Shown here: positions 11,761 through 43,200 of the stretch, piece after piece
Numbering within the stretch: position 1 is the first letter of the stretch
How the letters are laid out: every line of letters begins with the position of its first letter
Source: Axinella damicornis
Taxonomy: Eukaryota > Porifera > Demospongiae > Axinellida > Axinellidae
Direction of reading: 5' to 3'
DNA: 64,000 nt
NCBI GenBank assembly: GCA_963931865.1
Contig: OZ007505.1
Location: forward strand, 8,429,415 to 8,493,414
Notes under the pieces: generated by a model
What the model was told of the DNA's origin: nothing
Databases searched by the model: none
The model's input: the letters and a program-made list of their open reading frames with translations, nothing else
Position numbers and translations under genes: made by a program

Positions 11761-11918
11761 CTATGTGTGTACGGATGTAACTGTAAGTCCGGCACGTCTG
11801 GTATTAATTAGTACATGCATCTGGTACCTGAGTATAAATTAAGGCGGATCGCTGCCAGCCGTAGCAAAACCTACATGTACAACAATTCCGTTCGTCTAGC
11901 AAGCAGAATTAAATTTTG

Positions 11919-13039
11919 ATGTTTGAGATTTTGTTAAATGCTCCTCCCCAGGGAGTATTCTTCCCTGGCTCAGAGGTTTCTGGGAAATTGAAGGTCCGAG
12001 TAAACGAACCTACACGTAATTTGTTCAAGAAGATTCAAGTTAGCCTTGTCGGACTAGCCCATGTCTCTTCCAGGACAGTGAGCCAAAGCTGTATCACTTC
12101 CAACGAGATTTACGTCAACTTGAGTACCACTCTGTGGATGAAGGAGCAGGTACCTACTCAGGAACTTTGCATTGGCATGAACAGCTTTCCGTTTCATTTT
12201 CAACTCCCAGCAGATGAATTACCTTCATCCTTTGAGGGATCGATTGGATGGATACGATACTACATTGAAGGAAGGATTGGCAGTACTATACCTGGTAAGA
12301 GGGATCATTCTGTAAAAGCACCCATTACAGTGGTTGAGAACTGTGACGTCAATATCTCCCAACTCCAAACTCCACTTCATGCAGAGAAGCAAAAGACACT
12401 CTTCTGCCTCTTGCGTGCATCAGCACCAATCACTCTCAATGTTGAACTTCCCCGCCATGGTTTCTGTAATGGAGACATTATCCCCCTGAAGGTGATGCTA
12501 GAGAATGGCAGCAGCCGACAGCTAAGACTGCGAGTGCAACTGTTCCAAGTAATTGGCTACACAGCAGAAGGCCATCACAGCTGCTCACAGAAAGTAGTTG
12601 CCAGTATTGCAAGTGGCCAGCTGGAACCAAAGACCACCAGTACATGGAACCCCGAGGAGCTTGTTGTACCTGCAGCTGGTCATATTGTACCCACACTCAG
12701 GTCTTGTAGGATCATCCACGTCAATTATGTTTTAAAGTGTCTGCAGTTATCCCTTGGGGAGTGGACTTAACAGTTGACATCGCTGTCACAATTGGCAATG
12801 TACCTCTGCACAGCTCTGCAAGTTCACCAAATCCTGTCCCCATGATGGTACAACCCCAGTTTGTCTCCCCCCAACCTACATCTTCCGTCGAGCACCCCGC
12901 ACAAGGCGTATGCCCCCCATCTCATCAGCCTCCGAAGTATAGACCCCCCAATCCTGGGTCCTCAACAGTTGAGAGGGGTTACCTCCTGAGTGACCCACCC
13001 CCATCATATGAGGAAGCTGTCGCAAATCATCATGACTAG
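11919..13039 (+). CDS. Alpha-arrestin (ARRDC-like), copy A, one frameshift
   Basis: The frame opens at ATG 11919 with the arrestin N-domain signature PPQGVFFPGSEVSGKL, runs through the N-domain (FQLP, SSFEGSIGWIRYY) and the C-domain (VELPRHGF, RLRVQLFQ, LRSCRIIHVNYVLK). At about 12735 one base is missing compared with copy B (AAGTGTCTG against AAGGTGTCTG), so the original frame ends at 12770. The downstream frame continues to 13039 with TIGNVPL, a proline-rich tail and a PPPSYEEA motif. PPxY motifs in alpha-arrestins recruit WW domains of NEDD4-family ubiquitin ligases to membrane cargo. The combined length, about 370 residues, fits the family. The gene is intronless here. The single lesion may be an assembly error or a young inactivation. 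Confidence 0.8.
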
Positions 13040-13937
13040 ATATTTCGATGACAATATGCAATGATTTCATGCACATCGTGCTGCAGAACCTGTTGTGTGA
13101 CTCTAAACACTTTTTGTGTATAATTATAATTATTATAGTTGATGTGCAGTGCCTGTTCAGTTCTATCGAAAACATATTTTCATAATGAACCCCTATACTT
13201 GTAACTAAACATTCACTTGTATAGCCTGAACTAGGTCTTCACACAGTAACTGTTACTAGCTAAGTATTTTCACTTGTAGTTCAACCCATGCAGTTTATTT
13301 TGTTCAGGTGCAGGGGAGAGTCTGGGAATGAGGCTAAGATATTACTTTGTATGAGCACTGTCTTGTATCACTATCTTCAAGAGAGAACATAGCAGTCCTT
13401 GCGTGTCCATTATCTGCAGGTCGTGTTCTCCGAATTTTGTGCAAGTCTGAGGTTTTAGAAGTGTGAGAGGAGTGTGTGTCTAGTGAAGCGATTTATTTGT
13501 ACAAGGCTCAGACATGGCAGGCAAGGTTTAGGTATTTTTTTTGTCAATGATAACCCATTATTGCGGTTCTCAGTAGTAGTGTTTCAACAGAGGTTTGTAG
13601 ATAGCACGTTAGTATATCTTGCCACTGCTGAGTAGGCTAGCCTAGTGCATGGGACTTGGTATGACAGTATGCTGGACATGCTAGGTATCATGTGGCTCTC
13701 CAATATCTGATAAAGGTTTCCCCCTGGAGTTATTTGTTCCTGCATGGGGCACCTTAACTGTGATATAAGTGCAAGCATAAGTTCGAAAGAGGAATTCCGC
13801 CATGTTAGCCCCTAGAAAAAGTGCATCCCTATAAGTATCTTTGACTCCTGCTAACATCTGATCTGTCCTGGTCAGCACACATATCTACATACACCCTAAT
13901 TTTGGAGTCCAAAGCAACTAGCTATATGTGGCATTCA

Positions 13938-13938
<1 letters not shown>
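13040..13938. other. Intergenic, no gene seen
   Basis: This includes the 3' flank of arrestin A and otherwise unremarkable AT-rich sequence. A solitary 'gtctgggaatgaggct' hairpin half-end lies near 13320. Confidence 0.35.

Positions 13939-13984
<46 letters not shown>
13939..13984. repeat. Poly-C tract, about 46 bases
   Basis: An uninterrupted C run between the first two arrestin copies. Its length in the assembly is probably approximate. Confidence 0.9.
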
Positions 13985-13985
<1 letters not shown>

Positions 13986-14174
13986 CCCCCTCTTGAACTC
14001 CTATTTGGGATCCTCACCTTTCTATGGACAAGAATAAAATTAATGTGTAATATTTTTCGTGGGGTCAATTTTCCCAATGCACGTTGCGTCTGTACCGGAA
14101 GTACGTTCAAATCACTGATCTGCGCTGCGCGCAGAAACGTATCAGCCGTACCATGGTACGGTACATGCATGGTA

Positions 14175-14229
14175 CCAAGAGCGCATGATGACATCATTGT
14201 TTTTTCATGATGTCATCATGCGCTCTTGG
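14175..14229. repeat. Short palindrome 'ccaagagcgcatgatgacatca'
   Basis: A near-perfect inverted repeat with arms of about 23 bases and a T-rich loop, about 90 bases upstream of the start codon of arrestin copy B. Same family as 10075-10136. Confidence 0.8.
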
Positions 14230-14317
14230 CCATACGTACGTAAGAGCTTTGACCGTGCATGCATATGCGCATCTCGGTTGCATTGGTGCAAGACTATATA
14301 GTTGCATTATCGGTCTC

Positions 14318-15449
14318 ATGGAATTGGTAGGTAGTAGCCCGATACTTGAGGTTGTATTGAATGATCCTCCCCAAGGGGTATACTTCCCTGGTTCAGAGGT
14401 GTCGGGGATATTGAAGGTCCAAGTCAGAAACGAAGCTACACGTCACATCATCAAGAAGATTCAAGCTACTCTTGTCGGCCTAGCGTATGTCTCGACACAG
14501 CTGAGGAGTGAGCGTCAACAGGACCACCGTGTATTCACTTCCAACGAGATTTGCATCAACTTGAGGTCCATTTTGTGGATGAAGGAGGAGGTGCCTACTC
14601 AGGAACTTCACGCAGGCATTAACAGCTTTCCATTTCGATTTCAACTCCCCACGGACGGATTGCCTTCATCCTTTGAGGGGTCGATTGGTTGGATACGATA
14701 CTATGTGGGGGGAAGGATTGGCACTACTGTATCTGGTACGCATACAGTAAAAACACTCATTACAGTGGTTGAAGTTGTGGATGTAAATGATTCCCAAACT
14801 CCACTTCGTGCAATGAAGCAAAAGACACTCTGCTGCCTCGTGTGTATCAGCGCCAACTACTCTCACTGTTGAACTTCCCCGCCATGGTTTCTGCTGTGGG
14901 GATATTATCCCCCTGACGGTGACATGCAGCAGCCGACAGCTGAGACTGAGAGCACAGCTGCTCCAAGTAATTGTCTTCAGAGGAGAAGGCAACCACAGAC
15001 ACACAGAGAAACTAGTTGCCTGTTCTGCATATGGCCAGCTGGGTCCAAGGAATACGTGGAATCCCGAGCTTGCTGTACGTGCACCTGGATATGTACATAT
15101 TGTACCTACACTCAGGTCTTGTGGGATCATCAACATCAATTACATTTTGAAGGTGTCTGCAATTGGGAGTCTGAACTTAATTACAGTACACATCCCTGTC
15201 ACAATTGGCAATGTACCCCTGCGCATCTTTACAGGTGCACCCCATCCTGTCCCCATGATGGTACAACCCCAGGCCCATGTCTCCTCCCAGCCTGCATCTT
15301 CTGTGTATCCCGCATACGTACCATCTCATCAGCCACCCCACTTTGGATCCCACGAACCTGAGTCCTCAACAGCTGGGAGGGGTGAATTCCAGAGTACACC
15401 ACCCCCATCCTATGAGGATGTTGTTGCCAATCCTAATACATTTAACTAG
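14318..15449 (+). pseudogene. Alpha-arrestin copy B, frameshifted
   Basis: ATG 14318 starts MELVGSSPILEVVLNDPPQ, followed by GVYFPGSEVSG, close to copy A. The frame holds to a stop at 14872. Alignment with copy A shows two bases missing around 14835-14845, after which the arrestin C-domain continues in another frame (about 14880-15449) through LRSCGIININYILKVSA, TIGNVPL, and a terminal PPPSYEDV motif. There is also an in-frame 9-base deletion near 14917. The N-terminal extension of five residues relative to copy A may be natural. One small lesion in an otherwise well-conserved frame suggests recent loss or an assembly error rather than old decay. Confidence 0.7.
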
Positions 15450-15699
15450 TTTGTAGCTAGATTTTGATTGCGCTGCAACAATACACAGTCATACCGCAAA
15501 ACCTAGCTGTTTTGTGACTTCTGAATACTTTTACGTAAAAAAGAAAAATCTGTTTGCTAGTTTGTTAAGTCATTGAAGTCTATAGATAGGACATTGCACC
15601 AATAAGCTACCGGCACCTCATTTTTACTGCAGGGAGAAGAACAAAATTTGTTACTTGTTCTTTTCAAAGCAGTAAACGCATCAACTGTACATAAATTGT

Positions 15700-16940
15700 T
15701 ACCTTTGATGGATTGTCTCTTGGACGGGATTTCAACTCCCAACAGACGAGTTGCCTTCACCCTTTCTTATATGGGGACTAATGGGATGTGCATTTACATG
15801 GAACAAATGACTGGTACTCATATTATAATATTGTACATTTGGGTGGTCAAGGTTGTGGACATAGATGTTTCACAACTCCAAACTTCACTTCGTGCAGAGA
15901 AGCAAAATACACTCTGCTGCCTCATCATGTGCATCAGCACCAATCATGGGTTTCTTTTATGGAGAAGTTATCCCATGCAGAGAATGGCAGCAGACATGCC
16001 TAGGCCAGCTGGCACTGCAAAAACTATTACTTAACTATATAATTATCTCAAGCAAGCAGTAGTATAGCTTCAGTGAACTCTCACTGCATGCATTCATCAT
16101 GTTACAGATTATGTAGGAGCTAGAAGCCCTCGACAGAATTGTACAATTAATTGCTGCCAGCATCAGTTATCAAAGCTGCACTGTATGCAAGTTTAATGTA
16201 TTGTGATGTCATGTTGCAAGTTGTAAGAAACTTGTAATTGCATGTGTGCTACTGAAAGTACTGGAAGTTTGTGTGAAATATTGTGATCTTGGAATGTTGG
16301 TGGAATTCCGGTATAGAACCCCAATAATTGAGCAAACATAGTTATAGCTATAGAACTAGAAGGTTTCTTGCCTAAGATCATATTACATGAAACTTCCAGT
16401 TGAATACCACTGTTGGTACGCAAGGGTTTGAGTTACGATTGTTCATAATGAGTGGGGTTTCCAACTGCAACTGAACCAACCATGCCGTCGGTATAGCCAT
16501 GGGGTTAATAGAACTAGAAGGTTTCTTGCCTAAGATCATATTACAGGAAGCTTCCAGTAGAATACCACTGTTGGTACGCAGGGTTTGAGTTACGATTGTT
16601 CATAATGAGTGGGGTTTCCAACTGCAACTGAACCAGCCATGCCGTCGGTATAGCCATGGGGTTAACAAAATGGTGCAATGGCTAATTAGGACTCGAGTGC
16701 AACTGCTCCAATTAATTTTCTATGGGTCAGAAGGTATAATCACAAAACGTAGTTGCCAGTATATATTGCAAGTGGCCAGCTGGAAACAAGGACTAGAGGT
16801 ATGTGGTCGGCCTGAGGAGTTTGTTGTACCTGCAGCTGGTCATATTGAATGCATTCAACCTTGGGTGCCTCCCCTCAGCCTAAATCTTCCATGTACTGTG
16901 CCTGTGTGTCCCCCATCTCATCAGTCTCCCCAGTTTGGAG
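15700..16940 (+). pseudogene. Alpha-arrestin copy C, decayed
   Basis: Blocks collinear with copies A and B remain: about 15728-15765 (the 'ggatttcaactcccaac' segment), 15840-15990 (VVKVVDIDVSQLQTSLRAEKQ) and 16680-16935 (RVQLLQLI...LEVCGRPEEFVVPAAGHIE). They are separated by unrelated sequence, including a 158-bp tandem duplication, and lack a common frame. The PPxY tail is lost and an A-rich run follows at 16947-16958. This copy cannot encode a functional arrestin. Confidence 0.7.
16351..16665. repeat. 158-bp tandem duplication
   Basis: 16351-16508 and 16509-16665 are nearly identical, both beginning 'tagaactagaaggtttcttg' and ending 'ccatggggttaa'. The event occurred inside the decayed arrestin copy C. 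Confidence 0.9.
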
Positions 16941-17575
16941 CACAGCAAAAAAAAAAAGAACTGTTTCCTGAATCTGCGCCTAAATATACTTGGAAGTGCC
17001 ACTCAAAACAGGAAACAAAACATCACAGCTACACCCGAACGAGCCTAGGGTTCTTCAGAAAATCTGTAGCAATCTCGCTCATTCTGTGGGGTAAGTGTAT
17101 AATTCAGCCAATCTAGTTCTGGTGAAATTGGCATCGTCCGTTCCACTTTATCTCGTGTAGGATAGCAACTGATTCTATAGCACTCATTACAAGCTAATTT
17201 TCCTAACTGTGGAGAATTCCTGGAAATCCCATTACATTATTCAGAGTTGTTTGTGTAGCTCTTTTAATAATGCAAAGGGATTAAACACAGAAACCAAAAT
17301 GCTGATGGTAGTAAACACATGTATTAATTCAGGTTGTTATGACGCAAGCTTCCTTTATGCATACACAGAGTGGAATAAGGCAGTTCCGGGACAGGCTGTT
17401 GAAATAATGAAATCACTCTATATCAATAATTATGCTAGCTGGCCTAATAAGTACATGTGGGACAATCGCAGCCGAGTTCCCAGAGTTATGTGGACTGCGA
17501 TTATGTGCTGTGTGCACATGAGCATCTACATATACCCGGATTTATTTCTCTGACCAGTGCCCTCAGAATGGGGGT

Positions 17576-17661
17576 AGCCTCATTCCCAGACCCTGGCTGT
17601 CTTCAGTTGCATGAAAAACTGCAAACAACAAAAAGCTGGGTGGGGGCCCGGGAACGAGGCT
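17576..17661. repeat. 'agcctcattcccaga' hairpin
   Basis: The left end is agcctcattcccagaccctgg and the right end 'cccgggaacgaggct', with an imperfect centre carrying 'caaacaacaaaaagctggg'. It sits inside the duplicated segment and is missing from the corresponding place in the other copy, indicating insertion after duplication. Confidence 0.6.
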
Positions 17662-17889
17662 AAGAATGGGGAGGGTCAGTGCCTGTGTGGTCCCAGAATC
17701 CTTTGGTGATGATCTCCAGGGTTGCCATGGTAATTGGACCACTGGGGATTCCCATGAAACAAGCATCCAGGTTGTCTTCCTGCAGGGAAGTCTCATCATG
17801 GTCGCAATGTAACATGATCTCATGCAGTATATCTCATTGCCACTTTTGGGGATTGGAGGTGAAAATAGTGGATACCTCTCGCTACAAGG

Positions 17890-17942
17890 CAAGAGTGCAT
17901 GATGACATCATCATTTCCTGCACAATCTCATCATGCACTCTT
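17890..17942. repeat. Short palindrome 'caagagtgcatgatgacatcat'
   Basis: Imperfect inverted repeat of the same family as 10075-10136, at the matching position of the paralogous segment, so it predates the duplication. Confidence 0.65.
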
Positions 17943-18173
17943 TCTACAGGCCATGGATGGGTTCTTGACAATATACTGGGTCGAAGACATCTATGTCACC
18001 ATGTCTCACAGCTGCAATATAGCTACAACCTTCTCTTGCCACAAGGACATGTGAAACCAATATCACAAGTGCTAACTCAGACTGTGAAATGAATGTTTCA
18101 CAAGCCACATAAATAGATGTGTATCAGATTCTGTATTACACAATAGCAAAATTATACTCTACTATACATCAAC

Positions 18174-39244
<21,071 letters not shown>

Positions 39245-40211
39245 CTTGGGATGGAGTTTTGTCTTATTCCCATAGGTCACCACTGCTCGTTTCAACTGAT
39301 AATTATGTAATACACAATGTATGTGAAATCGTGTAACATGTGCATTAGTTGGGACGAGCCATAAGCTAGCCACCTATGAGCAGCCTGGGAAGCTGGCAAA
39401 TGCATCAGAGTCAGCTCAAGCACCCACGAGCGAAAGTATATAGGCCTGAGACATCATTCTGGAAGTGAATTTGCCCTACCAGTGAGTTGCACTATACTAG
39501 GAGTGCAGTAGCAGGATGAGAATCACCCACACCTGCAGACAACATACCACAGTGCTACAATGTATTACTTTTGTGGACGAATGTTTACAGCATTGTGATC
39601 ACAACAATTATGGGAGTGGCTCATTGAACAGACATTGACCTTGGACCCAGGAAAGATGGCTCGAGTAACAGCTGTTTCCCACTCAGATATTCTGAAACCA
39701 TCTTCTACATCCACTGCATTGGCAGGACCAATTTTTGGCAGCAGCTGTAAAAAGTGGTTTGAGGGGGAGGGGAGAGGGGGGGGGGGGGGGGGGGCTGGGA
39801 CCAAATTTAGTTCGGGAGGACCACTTTCGGCTCGCAAGAGCGGTCTCCAGACCAATTGGGTAGGACTAATTTAGGGTGTACAACGATGACCATTTATAAT
39901 ACCTACCCTTTGCTTCCTACCAGGAAGGGTAGGTACATGCACCCATGCGGCGCTTACATCCTACCCCTCTCTTTCTTGAACCCTTGCCTGCAGGGTCAAG
40001 GATATGGGCCATGGGCATGGGATATCTAGGAACAACTTACAAGGCGGGAAAATCTGAGTAATCCCCTGGTCCGGCGAAACACGACAGCTGCCATGACCAC
40101 CTGAAATATTTTTATGGCAGTCAGGCTATTCTAATTAGAGCGCATGTAGGTTGTAACCTCGGAGGATGAACTGTTGATGAACCCATATATAGGAGCACTT
40201 CGTCGTAAACA
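39245..40211. other. Shared upstream region of ETFA and the gene at 40212
   Basis: The two genes are head-to-head with about 970 bases between start codons. A poly-G run lies at 39777-39794 and a small hairpin 'tacctaccctt...aagggtaggta' at 39900-39935. Short frames are open on both strands at 39640-39760 but neither connects to a gene. A bidirectional promoter is possible but no core element is evident. Confidence 0.4.
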
Positions 40212-43200
40212 ATGGACATCAATTCTCTGCCGTTTGTGAGGTACTATAGTCTCACGCAGACGCTTTTTCCCATTCTAGTCTAAGAATCTCATGTATGTGT
40301 CTATATCGTAGCATAGATAATAATTTTTTATCTATGATGCATCAGAGAGTTGCCGTTAAATTTTCCAACAGGTCGTCTTCCACAGTGAGGTTGTCGGACG
40401 GAAATAAGCCGACACCGGTGGTGGTGCAGAGCAGCTCCCACACCTCTGGCTCCTCTGGTGCACACAATTTTACCACCTCCTCAGCACAGGTTTGTGTGAT
40501 TGCACTGGGTCCATTAAAATTGCACTCGTCTTCATGCAATAGCACGTGGATACAGTCCTTTTTCAAATTCACTCCTCCTGTCCGCAGAAGGCAGGGCTGG
40601 CCTGTAAAGTATAAAACACGATAAAACACCTGGCACCTCCAGTAAGATGGTTCAGCCTGGAAGCAAGGGCGTCGGAACTGGGGCTAAGGGGGCCCAACAT
40701 TTGCGCTACATGGGCTCAGCTCCCCCCCCCCCCCAATAGTGCACTGAGGGAAACTTGTCCCACAGAAGCCTAGGCAGATGCTTACATGTACCTAGTGCCT
40801 TGTGGATAGCTACATTGTATAGCTATAGGACACTCGGGACAGTGACGACAGTAGCCCCCCGCACCATGTCTGGGTTGCAACAAGCCAGAATAGTACTAGT
40901 AGCTAGCTCAACGTCTCTCTGCAGCATTGACACTTTGCACGACTGATCGGTGCACGTCAACCTCTATGCACTGCCTTTGGCAGCATGCAATTGTGTCCCT
41001 CAGCCCCCCCCCCCCCCCCCCCCCAATCTTATGCTGCCTCTTCCGCCATTGTCTGGAAATCGTGCTAACCATGGAATGAAGCTATAGCTTTTGCGTGCCT
41101 GCAGCTCCAGTGACCTGTATGAGACTCGACACAATGAGGAATATGCGGTCACAGTTGAACAATCTAGTTGCTATAGCCACCCAATTGACCACCTGGAATT
41201 CAAACTCAAGAATACAAGTTGGATGATCCTAGCACTAAGTCACTGAGCCCACGGCAGAGGGCCAGCACTTATACATGTAGCAGCATTGTGTGAAGGCTTC
41301 GGCTGAATCCCTCTGTCTGTTATGACAATTTCTCTCGGCATTCAGTGAAGATGACCTTGTGTAAAGGGTTTCCATGATACCTGCCCCTCTCTCATCCAGT
41401 CTGGGGGCTATCTGAAGACAACAGTGCATCGCCAGCAGCGGTTTGGCCATTATGACATCAAACTGTCCTTTCCTGAGCCCAGTAGTGGTGACTTTGGATC
41501 ACTGAGAGACCTCCCGAATCCTTCCAACCTCAGAAGAAGGTACGCAATACAATGTACATGTAGTAACATGCTTGAGCCTAGTGCACTTCCCTTGTTTGAG
41601 GATCATTTTCCTGGTACACACACTCAACATCCTGATCATGTTAGAAGCCTCAAGTTACAAAAATGAAAGTTTAACGTCAAAGTTCCTCCACAGTATCATA
41701 GCATGCAGTATGCAAATGCGGAGGAAGGAGGCCTGGGAGATCTGGTCGCATGTGGTGATGTCAGGTACATGGATGATAGACACATGGGGTATGGTGCCCG
41801 GCAGTAATAAATTGCCATTTCACATCGACCCATCCCTGGCATAGTGAACGACGAGTGATATTGTCCTGCCTTGCGAACGCTCTGGCATCCAACCCTCAGA
41901 CAGACATTTCAAGAAAAGACTTTGAGATCCTTCATCAGGCACCACCCTCTGTGTGTCTACCATCTGTCTACACTGTACATGTACCTGACATCACCACACG
42001 TGACCAGATTTCCCAGGCCTTCCCCCTCCATGTTTGCATACTGCAAGCCATCAAACACTGGAGGTGGGAATGATTTTGCTTGACACTGTAAGTCTGAGGT
42101 AATGGCTATCTACATGTATCTGATGGCTACTTCTACTCTCACACTCTGTGGTGGTTCTTATCTGGTCGCTACAATGTAACTGACGGGGCTTGGTTTGGGC
42201 TAAAATATGTGCCCCGCCTACCTCAGTAATCTAATTAAGAGATAAATGTTTGTGGTGACTCGCATACATGTATATGTTTAATGTGTTACAGAGGGAGGGC
42301 CTCTGAGTCTGGTTCACAGCGACAGAAGCGCAAGCGTGAGAACCGGCCAGATGTGTTTGACCACCTTGCCCAGCTGAGGAGGAAGCAACATCGGTTTGAG
42401 ATGGAGAGGTAGGTCGGCTTCAAACTCAGTGTTTGAGATAGGAGGGGAGAGCCTCCAAGAGTACATGTATGATCTGACTGAAATCCTCTTCCTCTCCTTC
42501 CCTCATCCTCATCCCCTTCCCTCTCCTCCTCCCCTTCCCTCTGCCTCCTCCCCTTCCCTCTCTCCTTCCCTCTTCCTCCTCCCCTTCCCTCTCCCTCCTC
42601 CCCTTCCCTCTGCCTCCTCCCCTTCCCTCTTCCTCCTCTCCTTCCCTCTTCCTCATCCCCTTCCCTCTCCCTCCTCCCCTTCCCTCATCCTCCTCCCTCT
42701 TCCCTCTTCCTCATCCCCTTCCCTCTCCCTCCTCCCCTTCCCTCTGCCTCCTCCCCTTCCCTCTTCCTCCTCTCCTTCCCTCTTCCTCATCCCCTTCCCT
42801 CTCCCTCCCCCCCTTCCCTCCTCCTCCTCCCTCTTCCCTCTTCCTCATCCCCTTCCCTCTCCCTCCTCCCCTTCCCTCTGCCTCCTCCCTTTCCCTCTTC
42901 CTCCTCTCCTTCCCTCTTCCTTCTCCCCTTCCCCCTCCTCCCCTTCCCTCCTCCTCCCCTTCCCTCTTCCATGTTCCTCCCTCCTTCCATCCGCCAGTGT
43001 TCCCCACGAGGCACAAGAGGTACCTGCCTCCCCCTTGTTGCTCAGAGATGTACAGGACACAGTGGACCTCAACCTCTCCTTCCATGGGAAGACTCCGATG
43101 AAATCTACCTCCAAGGTAGCAAAAAACATTCACATACTCTTGCTAGTGTTCTTGCCAGACATTTTTGGACCAGGGTTACTTATTTACCCCACCAATCACA

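Larger units (their letters stand above)
17295..17950. repeat. Dispersed duplicated segment, uninterrupted copy
   Basis: This corresponds to 8268-8735 plus 9936-10150 joined without the LINE. It carries its own insertion instead, the hairpin element at 17576-17661. A short plus-strand frame is open (MLMVVNTCINSGCYDASF) but is not recognised and is not open in the other copy. Confidence 0.65.

Noticed and set aside
14666..15139. 157-codon minus-strand ORF
   Set aside because: Antisense shadow of arrestin copy B, whose plus-strand similarity to copy A is unmistakable.
39640..39760. Open frames on both strands between ETFA and the 40212 gene
   Set aside because: The minus frame (LLPKIGPANAVDVEDGF) has an acceptor-like edge, but it fits no ETFA segment and links to no other exon; the plus frame runs into poly-G.
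40342..40629. Minus-strand ORF with a good-looking acceptor (KKDCIHVLLHEDECNF)
   Set aside because: It is the antisense of the plus-strand exon 40372-40489, which chains in phase with six other exons, and no partner exons exist on the minus strand.
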